The translations under genes were made by a program, and so were the position numbers. 64,000 bases of DNA, from contig NC_083383.1 in the NCBI RefSeq assembly GCF_031755915.1, forward strand, positions 29,759,501-29,823,500, in the 5' to 3' direction. Origin of the DNA: Ziziphus jujuba. Taxonomy: Eukaryota; Streptophyta; Magnoliopsida; Rosales; Rhamnaceae. Shown here piece after piece: positions 23,924 through 38,024 of this stretch (positions are counted from its first letter, which is position 1; each line of letters starts with the position of its first letter). The notes beneath the pieces are model-generated. The model ran no database searches and was not told the origin of the DNA. It saw only the letters and a program-made list of their open reading frames with translations.

Positions 23924-26566
23924 TACCGACAACTTAATAAGGTCACCATTCCTAATCGCTATCCGTTGCCAAGGATAGATGATCTATTCGACCAACTCCA
24001 AGGTGCCAAGGTGTTCTCCAAGATCGACTTGAGGTCGGGATACCATCAGTTAAGGATCCGAGAGTCGGACATTCCTAAGACTGCCTTTAGGACGAGGTAC
24101 GGACATTATGAATTCCTAGTGATGTCGTTCGGACTCACCAATGCCCCAGCAGCTTTCATGGACTTGATGAATAGGGTGTTTCGTCCGTACTTGGATCATT
24201 TTGTCATTGTATTTATCGATGACATTCTGATCTATTCAAGGAGCCAAGAAGAGCACGTGAGGCATTTGAAGAGAGTGCTCCAAACTCTAAGGCAGCATCA
24301 GCTATATGCTAAATTCGACAAGTGTGAATTCTGGTTGAATCAAGTGGGTTTTCTCGGACATATCGTGTCGGCAGAAGGTATCTATGTGGACCCTGATAAG
24401 GTAAAGGCAGTGTTGAGTTGGGAGCGCCCTACCACTGTGAGGGAGGTACGAAGTTTTCTTGGATTAGCGGGTTACTACCGTCGTTTTATTGAAGGGTTTT
24501 CAAGGATTGCCGGGCCGCTTCATAGATTGACCCGAAAGAATGTTGAATTTAGTTGGACGGACAGGTGTGAACAGAGTTTTCAGGAGTTGAAGCAAAAGTT
24601 GACATCCGCACCTGTTTTAACTTTACCTGATGGGAATGAAGGTTTTGAAGTTTATTGTGATGCATCCCATCAAGGGTTGGGTTGCGTGCTAATGCAGAAT
24701 CAAAGGGTGGTAGCGTATGCATCTCGGAAATTGAAGCAGCACGAACAGAATTACCCTACGCACGACTTAGAATTGGCGGCGGTAGTCTTTGCTCTAAAGA
24801 AGTGGAGGCACTACTTGTATGGGGCCACGTGCCAAATCTATACCGACCACAAGAGCCTCAAGTATATTTTCACTCAGAAGGAGTTAAATATGAGGCAAAG
24901 GCGATGGATGGAGTTGTTAAAGGATTATGACTGTGTGATTGACTATCACCCGGGTAAGGCGAATGTAGTGGCAGATGCTTTGAGTAGGAAGGCTACTGGA
25001 TCCCTTGCTCACATCCAAGTCATCCAACTACCTCTCATGGTGGAGTTGAAGAAGATGGGGGTGTTAATGCATATGCATCCTTCAGGAGTTCTCATGGCTA
25101 GCTTCCAGGTACGACCGGTGTTGGTGGATCGTATAGTAGAGACCCAAATGGAAGATCCTAAGTTGAGGACAATTAAGGGCAAGGTACAAGAAGGTCTTGA
25201 TCCGGAATTTTCCATAAGGAGGGATGGAGCCCTCGTGTATAAAGGACGACTTTGCGTTCCGGATATCCCAGGACTCAAGAAGGAGATTTTGGAGGAGGCG
25301 CATAGCTCGATGTATGCGATGCATCCTGGGAGTACCAAGATGTATCGGACGCTTGTTAAGTATTATTGGTGGATTGGTATGAAGAGAGAAGTGGCAGACT
25401 TTGTATCAAAGTGTTTGATTTGTCAACAAGTGAAAGCAGAAAGACAGAAGCCTTCGGGACTACTCCAACCTTTACCGATTCCCGTGTGGAAGTGGGAAGA
25501 ACTCAACATGGACTTCGTATTCAAGCTTCCTTCCACACCTAGAAGGTACGACGGCATTTGGGTAATCATTGATCGTCTCACCAAGTCGGCACACTTCCTA
25601 CCGGTACGAGAACGTTTTTCGCCCGAGAAGTTAGCCCAGTTGTTCGTGCAACGCATTGTAAGTCTTCATGGAGTACCGTTAGCCATCGTCTCCGATCGAG
25701 ATCCGCGCTTTACTTCACGACTATGGCGGAAGTTGGCTGATGCACTAGGAGCAAGACTTAACTACAGCACCGCTTTTCACCCACAATCTGATGGACAAGC
25801 AGAGCGCACAATCCAGACATTAGAAGACATGCTAAGGTCTTGCATTATGCAATTTAGCGGTAGCTGGGATGAACAACTGCCACTGATAGAGTTTGTCTAC
25901 AACAACAGTTATCAAGCGAGTACTGGAATGTCCCCGTATGAAGCTTTATATGGGAGGCAGTGTCGGACACCTTTGTGTTGGAGTGAGGTAGGAGAAGAGA
26001 GGCTCCTTGCAACAACTAATGCGGTCGGATGTGAGTATTTAAGGATGACCTTGGACAAGGTGAAGATCATTAGGGATCGATTGAAGGTTGCCCAAGATAG
26101 ACAGAAGAGTTACGCCGATGTGCGTAGAAAGGATTTGGAATTCGAGGTAGGAGATTGGGTATTCCTAAAACTATCTCCATGGAAAGGAGTAGTACGTTTT
26201 GGACGACGAGGTAAGTTGGGTCCTCGTTATATTGGGCCTTACGAGGTTACGGAGAGGATTGGCCCGGTGGCGTATAGGTTGGCGTTACCGGAAGAGCTAG
26301 CTCGAGTACACAACGTGTTTCATGTGTCGATGCTACGGAAGTATATTGCAGACCCTTCGCACGTACTCGAGAGTCCGGATATAGAGATAAGGGAAGATCT
26401 TTCGTATGTGGAGCAGCCAGTACAGATTTTGGATCGCGAGGAACGCACGCTACGCAACAAGACTATTCCTCTAGTTAAGGTCTTATGGCGGAACCACTTG
26501 GTCGAGGAAGCAACGTGGGAACCCGAAGCACAGATGCGTGAGCAGTACCCGTATCTGTTCCAGTGA
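23924..26566 (+). pseudogene. Ty3/gypsy pol fragment, copy 1 (RT without N-terminus, RNase H, integrase, chromodomain-like tail)
   Basis: The frame begins mid-reverse transcriptase right at the LTR end, so there is no start codon. The first ATG-like positions are internal. Visible parts: RT with [11 protein letters not shown] and the catalytic [10 protein letters not shown]; RNase H with [13 protein letters not shown] and YTDHKSLKY; integrase His/Cys zinc finger ([21 protein letters not shown]); a catalytic core with DFV and SDRDPRF; the GPY/F-like module; and a C-terminal [18 protein letters not shown] chromodomain-like piece. It is open to the stop at 26566. Gag, protease and the RT N-terminus are missing. 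Confidence 0.93.
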
Positions 26567-26610
26567 CGTGCGGAAATTTCGAGGACGAAATTTTTGTAAG
26601 GGGGGAAGGC

Positions 26611-29600
26611 TGTAACACCCCGTCCCGAATCGCACCGGAATCCGTGCACGTTGACCGAGGTTGACCGTTGACCGTTGACCGAAGGGGTCAAAGTTGACTT
26701 TTTGACTCGGTGGGAATTTCGAGTTGACCAGGGTACCGTGGCGAAGTGCATGACGCCCTGAGTTCGTAGACTAGTAGCACGTCGAAAACGGAGCTACGGT
26801 TTGAAAGTTATGGGCAAAACAAGTTGAAGTGTAAACTGTCTAAAAGGTGCCGGGAGTTGACTTTTTCTTGTGATGTAATTGTGAGTTGACTCTTATATGG
26901 TTGTAAAGTACTCGTCGATACGAGTTCACAGACTAGCGGCACGCTCAAAACGGACATCCGGTTAAAAAGTTATGGACGTTTGAAGTTTACCGGATACCGT
27001 ATTATTTTAATATTTTTTTTGGGTCGGTGAACAGTGAAACGCCACGTGTCAGTTTCTGATTGGTCCACGTGGCATGAACAGTGTCATGCAGGGGTTTTAT
27101 TTGTTAAAACACTCGGGGAAGAGAGAGAAAGAGAGAGAAGAGAGAGAAAGAGAGAGAGGAGAGAGAAAGAGCCACCGCCGGCCACCGGATTTTGTCACTG
27201 TTCCGGCCGAGTTACTGTACACGCGCCGGACAGAAAGCTTGCCCACCTCATTTCCGGCAAAACCTCCAAATTTCACGGCGAACGGCCGCCGGACGCGCCC
27301 GGATCGGACGTCCGAAGTTTGGCGGCGATTTTTCCCCTCCACCGCCGGCCACCGCGAATCGGCACTATTCCGGCCTATAAACAGTACACGCGCCTGACAA
27401 CCTTGATCCTCTCCTCAAGTCCGGCCTACCCACCAAAAATCACGACCATCGGACCACCGACGCGCCGGGATCGGAGCGTTTTCCGGCGAGGGGTCGAAAA
27501 TCTTCAAACGGTGATTTCTCCGCCGTCCGACCTCCGTTTTGCTCACCGTCGGTCCCGTTGGATTGCTCTCCTCACGATCTACAAATCTGCAAAATTTCAC
27601 AGCAAACGGCCACTGTCGGAAATTACTGTTCCGGCGACGGTTGCCGGTGACGTGGCGGCCGCCGGAAAGTACTGTTCCGGCGAGTACCCTGAAAATTCCG
27701 GCCAGCTCCAGTCCGCAGTGTTCGACCTCCTGAACCCAAATCCGACTTCCGTTTCCACCAATTCGCGACGGTTTGGGAGAATTGCGGAGCCGAAACCCGA
27801 AAAGCTTCCCGATAAAATTCCGACCCCGTCGGGTACGATCATCAGAAATTAAGACCGGATCTGTGATTAGCATCACTCGAGCTTCGATTCGGTATATCAT
27901 TCGTAAATTTTAGTTATCGTTTGGTGTTCGCTCCTCGGGTACCCATTTGGGGATTACCCGAATAAAATATTAATATTTGTGGTTTTGGTACTGTGGATGT
28001 TTTAGGTGCACGTGCAAGTAGAGGATCTTGATTGAGATACGTGCACAAGGTGAGTGACCCACCTTCAAATTAATTTTGGGAATTTAATTGGTGAATATAT
28101 AATGTGTGATTTAAATATTTGGAATTTAATTTCTATGTGCCAAATATTTATTTGAATTATTGTGGAATTATTTGTGAATTTATCGGATTTAAGAAAATGT
28201 GTATTTCACCAATTTATGCCATGTGGAATTATTTTATGGTTTTGAGGATTTTGAAATTGGTGTGGTTTTAATGGTAAATTGGGCACGATTTGATTTTCAA
28301 ATATTTCAAGGAAAATATTTGGTTATGTTGGTGATTTCAATTTTTATGAAATATGCCCATAAAATATTATGGGATTTGATTATGATATTTCGAGAAATTA
28401 TTTATGCTTGGAAAAAAAAAATGTGGATATTTGAATTGATGGATTTGGGAGTTGGTGGATTTGAAAATCATGGAATTTATGGTATGGATTATAAGGAAAT
28501 TGTGGAGAATTTCCCCGTTCAAGCGGATGGATTATGCCCGCTATGCTTATGAAAAATGTGAAATTTGTTTTATGATTTAAATTTATGGATTTTATAATTT
28601 TTAGATGCACCGTGCACGTACTGGTGTTCTGATTATGTGATATGGTATATGTGATATGGTTAGTGTGCACACGGTTGTGATTAGCGCGCAGGTGGGTGTG
28701 AGTAGCGCGCGGTTGATATTATGAGGGTGTCCTGTGGATGCCATCGGAGAGGGCGGCCACCCCCCTTTGGCCGGGACACCAGGTTAGCAGCGGCGCAGTG
28801 GGACGCCACGCGACCGTATGCCGGTTTCTTTCTATAACCTCCTGTCTGGCGGTACCTTGGGACGCTGGGTACTGTTGGCGCCACTGGTATATAGTGGGTG
28901 CATCAAATGATTTTCAGAACTGTGTTTTAAAAATAAAATGTTTGGAAACTGTATTGGAATTAAAAATATAATATTACTGTTCTGGTATTTAATTGATGTC
29001 TTGGTTTTCGGGAAATATGAATAAAGGGTTTTGTGAAAATGTTTTAAAAGGGGAACCTTTCCAACTGAGAGAATTGTAAGGGTTTTGAGAGACATTATTA
29101 TTTCCAAATAATTATTATTTATATACCTATTACCGTGGTATGATAGTGTAGAGTAGTAGGGTCGCTCACTGAGATGATTAGCATCTCACACTCTTAAATT
29201 CCGTTCCTCTAGGTACCAGGTTGTCGGTGTTCACTCGGAGCGGACTCGATCTTCCTCGCTGTATTTGTTCGTGCAGTACCTTGTTCTTCTTTTACTGCAG
29301 TTGTAATATTTCGTTCACTTTTGCTGTATTCTGTATTTTGTAGTACTTCATAAAGCTCTGTATACTGTATGGGACACTTATGTATTTGTATTGCACTGGA
29401 TTACTGTATTTTTATTTTGGAGTGCTGAAATTTGTGGAACCAGTTCGTCGTACTGTGGGAGGAATAAGGGAACAATTATAGAAGTGTGTTTTCAGTGCAG
29501 GAAATTTTGTGGTAAGTCCATCCCTTAGGGGAGGTTCTGCCGGATCTTCCACAGAAGGGTCCGGTAGGGTTTCCCTGGGATCAGGGCTTGTCTAGGGTTC

Positions 29601-29629
29601 CGGTGGGGAACTTTGGACGGGTCCTGACA
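26611..29629 (+). repeat. Internal full-length LTR-B, copy 1 (3,019 bp)
   Basis: Preceded by the polypurine tract at 26598-26609, starts TGTAACACC and ends CCTGACA, then fuses directly to pol at 29630. Subtype-B markers are TCTTATATGG, CTCAAAACGG, CCTATAAACAG (CCGATAAACAT in A) and absence of the 17-bp CGGAGTCGATCCTGCGG block. Confidence 0.93.
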
Positions 29630-29630
29630 C

Positions 29631-32273
29631 TACCGACAACTTAATAAGGTCACCATTCCTAATCGCTATCCGTTGCCAAGGATAGATGATCTATTCGACC
29701 AACTCCAAGGTGCCAAGGTGTTCTCCAAGATCGACTTGAGGTCGGGATACCATCAGTTAAGGATCCGAGAGTCGGACATTCCTAAGACTGCCTTTAGGAC
29801 GAGGTACGGACATTATGAATTCCTAGTGATGTCGTTCGGACTCACCAATGCCCCAGCAGCTTTCATGGACTTGATGAATAGGGTGTTTCGTCCGTACTTG
29901 GATCATTTTGTCATTGTATTTATCGATGACATTCTGATCTATTCAAGGAGCCAAGAAGAGCACGTGAGGCATTTGAAGAGAGTGCTCCAAACTCTAAGGC
30001 AGCATCAGCTATATGCTAAATTCGACAAGTGTGAATTCTGGTTGAATCAAGTGGGTTTTCTCGGACATATCGTGTCGGCAGAAGGTATCTATGTGGACCC
30101 TGATAAGGTAAAGGCAGTGTTGAGTTGGGAGCGCCCTACCACTGTGAGGGAGGTACGAAGTTTTCTTGGATTAGCGGGTTACTACCGTCGTTTTATTGAA
30201 GGGTTTTCAAGGATTGCCGGGCCGCTTCATAGATTGACCCGAAAGAATGTTGAATTTAGTTGGACGGACAGGTGTGAACAGAGTTTTCAGGAGTTGAAGC
30301 AAAAGTTGACATCCGCACCTGTTTTAACTTTACCTGATGGGAATGAAGGTTTTGAAGTTTATTGTGATGCATCCCATCAAGGGTTGGGTTGCGTGCTAAT
30401 GCAGAATCAAAGGGTGGTAGCGTATGCATCTCGGAAATTGAAGCAGCACGAACAGAATTACCCTACGCACGACTTAGAATTGGCGGCGGTAGTCTTTGCT
30501 CTAAAGAAGTGGAGGCACTACTTGTATGGGGCCACGTGCCAAATCTATACCGACCACAAGAGCCTCAAGTATATTTTCACTCAGAAGGAGTTAAATATGA
30601 GGCAAAGGTGATGGATGGAGTTGTTAAAGGATTATGACTGTGTGATTGACTATCACCCGGGTAAGGCGAATGTAGTGGCAGATGCTTTGAGTAGGAAGGC
30701 TACTGGATCCCTTGCTCACATCCAAGTCATCCAACTACCTCTCATGGTGGAGTTGAAGAAGATGGGGGTGTTAATGCATATGCATCCTTCAGGAGTTCTC
30801 ATGGCTAGCTTCCAGGTACGACCGGTGTTGGTGGATCGTATAGTAGAGACCCAAATGGAAGATCCTAAGTTGAGGACAATTAAGGGCAAGGTACAAGAAG
30901 GTCTTGATCCGGAATTTTCCATAAGGAGGGATGGAGCCCTCGTGTATAAAGGACGACTTTGCGTTCCGGATATCCCAGGACTCAAGAAGGAGATTTTGGA
31001 GGAGGCGCATAGCTCGATGTATGCGATGCATCCTGGGAGTACCAAGATGTATCGGACGCTTGTTAAGTATTATTGGTGGATTGGTATGAAGAGAGAAGTG
31101 GCAGACTTTGTATCAAAGTGTTTGATTTGTCAACAAGTGAAAGCAGAAAGACAGAAGCCTTCGGGACTACTCCAACCTTTACCGATTCCCGTGTGGAAGT
31201 GGGAAGAACTCAACATGGACTTCGTATTCAAGCTTCCTTCCACACCTAGAAGGTACGACGGCATTTGGGTAATCATTGATCGTCTCACCAAGTCGGCACA
31301 CTTCCTACCGGTACGAGAACGTTTTTCGCCCGAGAAGTTAGCCCAGTTGTTCGTGCAACGCATTGTAAGTCTTCATGGAGTACCGTTAGCCATCGTCTCC
31401 GATCGAGATCCGCGCTTTACTTCACGACTATGGCGGAAGTTGGCTGATGCACTAGGAGCAAGACTTAACTACAGCACCGCTTTTCACCCACAATCTGATG
31501 GACAAGCAGAGCGCACAATCCAGACATTAGAAGACATGCTAAGGTCTTGCATTATGCAATTTAGCGGTAGCTGGGATGAACAACTGCCACTGATAGAGTT
31601 TGTCTACAACAACAGTTATCAAGCGAGTACTGGAATGTCCCCGTATGAAGCTTTATATGGGAGGCAGTGTCGGACACCTTTGTGTTGGAGTGAGGTAGGA
31701 GAAGAGAGGCTCCTTGCAACAACTAATGCGGTCGGATGTGAGTATTTAAGGATGACCTTGGACAAGGTGAAGATCATTAGGGATCGATTGAAGGTTGCCC
31801 AAGATAGACAGAAGAGTTACGCCGATGTGCGTAGAAAGGATTTGGAATTCGAGGTAGGAGATTGGGTATTCCTAAAACTATCTCCATGGAAAGGAGTAGT
31901 ACGTTTTGGACGACGAGGTAAGTTGGGTCCTCGTTATATTGGGCCTTACGAGGTTACGGAGAGGATTGGCCCGGTGGCGTATAGGTTGGCGTTACCGGAA
32001 GAGCTAGCTCGAGTACACAACGTGTTTCATGTGTCGATGCTACGGAAGTATATTGCAGACCCTTCGCACGTACTCGAGAGTCCGGATATAGAGATAAGGG
32101 AAGATCTTTCGTATGTGGAGCAGCCAGTACAGATTTTGGATCGCGAGGAACGCACGCTACGCAACAAGACTATTCCTCTAGTTAAGGTCTTATGGCGGAA
32201 CCACTTGGTCGAGGAAGCAACGTGGGAACCCGAAGCACAGATGCGTGAGCAGTACCCGTATCTGTTCCAGTGA
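29631..32273 (+). pseudogene. Ty3/gypsy pol fragment, copy 2, with a nonsense mutation
   Basis: Same sequence and domains as copy 1, shifted by exactly 5,707 bp. It differs at a CGA-to-TGA change (stop at 30609-30611) at the end of the RNase H region. The integrase part is open again from about 30615 to 32273. The change is a CpG transition. Confidence 0.93.
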
Positions 32274-32317
32274 CGTGCGGAAATTTCGAGGACGAAATTT
32301 TTGTAAGGGGGGAAGGC

Positions 32318-35300
32318 TGTAACACCCCGTCCCGAATCGCACCGGAATCCGTGCACGTTGACCGAGGTTGACCGTTGACCGTTGACCGAAGGGGTCAAAG
32401 TTGACTTTTTGACTCGGTGGGAATTTCGAGTTGACCAGGGTACCGTGGCGAAGTGCATGACGCCCTGAGTTCGTAGACTAGTAGCACGTCGAAAACGGAG
32501 CTACGGTTTGAAAGTTATGGGCAAAACAAGTTGAAGTGTAAACTGTCTAAAAGGTGCCGGGAGTTGACTTTTTCTTGTGATGTAATTGTGAGTTGACTCT
32601 TATATGGTTGTAAAGTACTCGTCGATACGAGTTCACAGACTAGCGGCACGCTCAAAACGGACATCCGGTTAAAAAGTTATGGACGTTTGAAGTTTACCGG
32701 ATACCGTATTATTTTAATATTTTTTTTGGGTCGGTGAACAGTGAAACGCCACGTGTCAGTTTCTGATTGGTCCACGTGGCATGAACAGTGTCATGCAGGG
32801 GTTTTATTTGTTAAAACACTCGGGGAAGAGAGAGAAAGAGAGAGAAGAGAGAGAAAGAGAGAGAGGAGAGAGAAAGAGCCACCGCCGGCCACCGGATTTT
32901 GTCACTGTTCCGGCCGAGTTACTGTACACGCGCCGGACAGAAAGCTTGCCCACCTCATTTCCGGCAAAACCTCCAAATTTCACGGCGAACGGCCGCCGGA
33001 CGCGCCCGGATCGGACGTCCGAAGTTTGGCGGCGATTTTTCCCCTCCACCGCCGGCCACCGCGAATCGGCACTATTCCGGCCTATAAACAGTACACGCGC
33101 CTGACAACCTTGATCCTCTCCTCAAGTCCGGCCTACCCACCAAAAATCACGACCATCGGACCACCGACGCGCCGGGATCGGAGCGTTTTCCGGCGAGGGG
33201 TCGAAAATCTTCAAACGGTGATTTCTCCGCCGTCCGACCTCCGTTTTGCTCACCGTCGGTCCCGTTGGATTGCTCTCCTCACGATCTACAAATCTGCAAA
33301 ATTTCACAGCAAACGGCCACTGTCGGAAATTACTGTTCCGGCGACGGTTGCCGGTGACGTGGCGGCCGCCGGAAAGTACTGTTCCGGCGAGTACCCTGAA
33401 AATTCCGGCCAGCTCCAGTCCGCAGTGTTCGACCTCCTGAACCCAAATCCGACTTCCGTTTCCACCAATTCGCGACGGTTTGGGAGAATTGCGGAGCCGA
33501 AACCCGAAAAGCTTCCCGATAAAATTCCGACCCCGTCGGGTACGATCATCAGAAATTAAGACCGGATCTGTGATTAGCATCACTCGAGCTTCGATTCGGT
33601 ATATCATTCGTAAATTTTAGTTATCGTTTGGTGTTCGCTCCTCGGGTACCCATTTGGGGATTACCCGAATAAAATATTAATATTTGTGGTTTTGGTACTG
33701 TGGATGTTTTAGGTGCACGTGCAAGTAGAGGATCTTGATTGAGATACGTGCACAAGGTGAGTGACCCACCTTCAAATTAATTTTGGGAATTTAATTGGTG
33801 AATATATAATGTGTGATTTAAATATTTGGAATTTAATTTCTATGTGCCAAATATTTATTTGAATTATTGTGGAATTATTTGTGAATTTATCGGATTTAAG
33901 AAAATGTGTATTTCACCAATTTATGCCATGTGGAATTATTTTATGGTTTTGAGGATTTTGAAATTGGTGTGGTTTTAATGGTAAATTGGGCACGATTTGA
34001 TTTTCAAATATTTCAAGGAAAATATTTGGTTATGTTGGTGATTTCAATTTTTATGAAATATGCCCATAAAATATTATGGGATTTGATTATGATATTTCGA
34101 GAAATTATTTATGCTTGGAAAAAAAAAATGTGGATATTTGAATTGATGGATTTGGGAGTTGGTGGATTTGAAAATCATGGAATTTATGGTATGGATTATA
34201 AGGAAATTGTGGAGAATTTCCCCGTTCAAGCGGATGGATTATGCCCGCTATGCTTATGAAAAATGTGAAATTTGTTTTATGATTTAAATTTATGGATTTT
34301 ATAATTTTTAGATGCACCGTGCACGTACTGGTGTTCTGATTATGTGATATGGTATATGTGATATGGTTAGTGTGCACACGGTTGTGATTAGCGCGCAGGT
34401 GGGTGTGAGTAGCGCGCGGTTGATATTATGAGGGTGTCCTGTGGATGCCATCGGAGAGGGCGGCCACCCCCCTTTGGCCGGGACACCAGGTTAGCAGCGG
34501 CGCAGTGGGACGCCACGCGACCGTATGCCGGTTTCTTTCTATAACCTCCTGTCTGGCGGTACCTTGGGACGCTGGGTACTGTTGGCGCCACTGGTATATA
34601 GTGGGTGCATCAAATGATTTTCAGAACTGTGTTTTAAAAATAAAATGTTTGGAAACTGTATTGGAATTAAAAATATAATATTACTGTTCTGGTATTTAAT
34701 TGATGTCTTGGTTTTCGGGAAATATGAATAAAGGGTTTTGTGAAAATGTTTTAAAAGGGGAACCTTTCCAACTGAGAGAATTGTAAGGGTTTTGAGAGAC
34801 ATTATTATTTCCAAATAATTATTATTTATATACCTATTACCGTGGTATGATAGTGTAGAGTAGTAGGGTCGCTCACTGAGATGATTAGCATCTCACACTC
34901 TTAAATTCCGTTCCTCTAGGTACCAGGTTGTCGGTGTTCACTCGGAGCGGACTCGATCTTCCTCGCTGTATTTGTTCGTGCAGTACCTTGTTCTTCTTTT
35001 ACTGCAGTTGTAATATTTCGTTCACTTTTGCTGTATTCTGTATTTTGTAGTACTTCATAAAGCTCTGTATACTGTATGGGACACTTATGTATTTGTATTG
35101 CACTGGATTACTGTATTTTTATTTTGGAGTGCTGAAATTTGTGGAACCAGTTCGTCGTACTGTGGGAGGAATAAGGGAACAATTATAGAAGTGTGTTTTC
35201 AGTGCAGGAAATTTTGTGGTAAGTCCATCCCTTAGGGGAGGTTCTGCCGGATCTTCCACAGAAGGGTCCGGTAGGGTTTCCCTGGGATCAGGGCTTGTCT

Positions 35301-35336
35301 AGGGTTCCGGTGGGGAACTTTGGACGGGTCCTGACA
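32318..35336 (+). repeat. Internal full-length LTR-B, copy 2 (3,019 bp)
   Basis: Starts and ends as LTR-B copy 1 and appears identical to it by eye over the stretches compared. It is again fused at its 3' end to mid-RT sequence (35337). Confidence 0.92.
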
Positions 35337-35337
35337 C

Positions 35338-37980
35338 TACCGACAACTTAATAAGGTCACCATTCCTAATCGCTATCCGTTGCCAAGGATAGATGATCTA
35401 TTCGACCAACTCCAAGGTGCCAAGGTGTTCTCCAAGATCGACTTGAGGTCGGGATACCATCAGTTAAGGATCCGAGAGTCGGACATTCCTAAGACTGCCT
35501 TTAGGACGAGGTACGGACATTATGAATTCCTAGTGATGTCGTTCGGACTCACCAATGCCCCAGCAGCTTTCATGGACTTGATGAATAGGGTGTTTCGTCC
35601 GTACTTGGATCATTTTGTCATTGTATTTATCGATGACATTCTGATCTATTCAAGGAGCCAAGAAGAGCACGTGAGGCATTTGAAGAGAGTGCTCCAAACT
35701 CTAAGGCAGCATCAGCTATATGCTAAATTCGACAAGTGTGAATTCTGGTTGAATCAAGTGGGTTTTCTCGGACATATCGTGTCGGCAGAAGGTATCTATG
35801 TGGACCCTGATAAGGTAAAGGCAGTGTTGAGTTGGGAGCGCCCTACCACTGTGAGGGAGGTACGAAGTTTTCTTGGATTAGCGGGTTACTACCGTCGTTT
35901 TATTGAAGGGTTTTCAAGGATTGCCGGGCCGCTTCATAGATTGACCCGAAAGAATGTTGAATTTAGTTGGACGGACAGGTGTGAACAGAGTTTTCAGGAG
36001 TTGAAGCAAAAGTTGACATCCGCACCTGTTTTAACTTTACCTGATGGGAATGAAGGTTTTGAAGTTTATTGTGATGCATCCCATCAAGGGTTGGGTTGCG
36101 TGCTAATGCAGAATCAAAGGGTGGTAGCGTATGCATCTCGGAAATTGAAGCAGCACGAACAGAATTACCCTACGCACGACTTAGAATTGGCGGCGGTAGT
36201 CTTTGCTCTAAAGAAGTGGAGGCACTACTTGTATGGGGCCACGTGCCAAATCTATACCGACCACAAGAGCCTCAAGTATATTTTCACTCAGAAGGAGTTA
36301 AATATGAGGCAAAGGCGATGGATGGAGTTGTTAAAGGATTATGACTGTGTGATTGACTATCACCCGGGTAAGGCGAATGTAGTGGCAGATGCTTTGAGTA
36401 GGAAGGCTACTGGATCCCTTGCTCACATCCAAGTCATCCAACTACCTCTCATGGTGGAGTTGAAGAAGATGGGGGTGTTAATGCATATGCATCCTTCAGG
36501 AGTTCTCATGGCTAGCTTCCAGGTACGACCGGTGTTGGTGGATCGTATAGTAGAGACCCAAATGGAAGATCCTAAGTTGAGGACAATTAAGGGCAAGGTA
36601 CAAGAAGGTCTTGATCCGGAATTTTCCATAAGGAGGGATGGAGCCCTCGTGTATAAAGGACGACTTTGCGTTCCGGATATCCCAGGACTCAAGAAGGAGA
36701 TTTTGGAGGAGGCGCATAGCTCGATGTATGCGATGCATCCTGGGAGTACCAAGATGTATCGGACGCTTGTTAAGTATTATTGGTGGATTGGTATGAAGAG
36801 AGAAGTGGCAGACTTTGTATCAAAGTGTTTGATTTGTCAACAAGTGAAAGCAGAAAGACAGAAGCCTTCAGGACTACTCCAACCTTTACCGATTCCCGTG
36901 TGGAAGTGGGAAGAACTCAACATGGACTTCGTATTCAAGCTTCCTTCCACACCTAGAAGGTACGACGGCATTTGGGTAATCATTGATCGTCTCACCAAGT
37001 CGGCACACTTCCTACCGGTACGAGAACGTTTTTCGCCCGAGAAGTTAGCCCAGTTGTTCGTGCAACGCATTGTAAGTCTTCATGGAGTACCGTTAGCCAT
37101 CGTCTCCGATCGAGATCCGCGCTTTACTTCACGACTATGGCGGAAGTTGGCTGATGCACTAGGAGCAAGACTTAACTACAGCACCGCTTTTCACCCACAA
37201 TCTGATGGACAAGCAGAGCGCACAATCCAGACATTAGAAGACATGCTAAGGTCTTGCATTATGCAATTTAGCGGTAGCTGGGATGAACAACTGCCACTGA
37301 TAGAGTTTGTCTACAACAACAGTTATCAAGCGAGTACTGGAATGTCCCCGTATGAAGCTTTATATGGGAGGCAGTGTCGGACACCTTTGTGTTGGAGTGA
37401 GGTAGGAGAAGAGAGGCTCCTTGCAACAACTAATGCGGTCGGATGTGAGTATTTAAGGATGACCTTGGACAAGGTGAAGATCATTAGGGATCGATTGAAG
37501 GTTGCCCAAGATAGACAGAAGAGTTACGCCGATGTGCGTAGAAAGGATTTGGAATTCGAGGTAGGAGATTGGGTATTCCTAAAACTATCTCCATGGAAAG
37601 GAGTAGTACGTTTTGGACGACGAGGTAAGTTGGGTCCTCGTTATATTGGGCCTTACGAGGTTACGGAGAGGATTGGCCCGGTGGCGTATAGGTTGGCGTT
37701 ACCGGAAGAGCTAGCTCGAGTACACAACGTGTTTCATGTGTCGATGCTACGGAAGTATATTGCAGACCCTTCGCACGTACTCGAGAGTCCGGATATAGAG
37801 ATAAGGGAAGATCTTTCGTATGTGGAGCAGCCAGTACAGATTTTGGATCGCGAGGAACGCACGCTACGCAACAAGACTATTCCTCTAGTTAAGGTCTTAT
37901 GGCGGAACCACTTGGTCGAGGAAGCAACGTGGGAACCCGAAGCACAGATGCGTGAGCAGTACCCGTATCTGTTCCAGTGA
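35338..37980 (+). pseudogene. Ty3/gypsy pol fragment, copy 3
   Basis: Third copy of the same 5'-truncated pol, open to the stop at 37980. One difference from copies 1 and 2 is A at 36870 instead of G, synonymous and a CpG transition. It is followed by a polypurine tract (38012-38023) and the outer LTR-A. Like the others it lacks gag, protease and the RT N-terminus. Confidence 0.93.
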
Positions 37981-38024
37981 CGTGCGGAAATTTCGAGGAC
38001 GAAATTTTTGTAAGGGGGGAAGGC

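Noticed and set aside
30609..30611. Programmed stop or readthrough site in pol copy 2
   Set aside because: Copies 1 and 3 have CGA at the same position, so this is a private CpG transition in a defective copy.
26611..38024. Interpreting the region as three separate complete retrotransposons
   Set aside because: The inner LTR-pol units lack primer site, gag, protease and the RT N-terminus. No target duplications flank the inner LTRs, and only the outermost LTR pair has one (CAGA).
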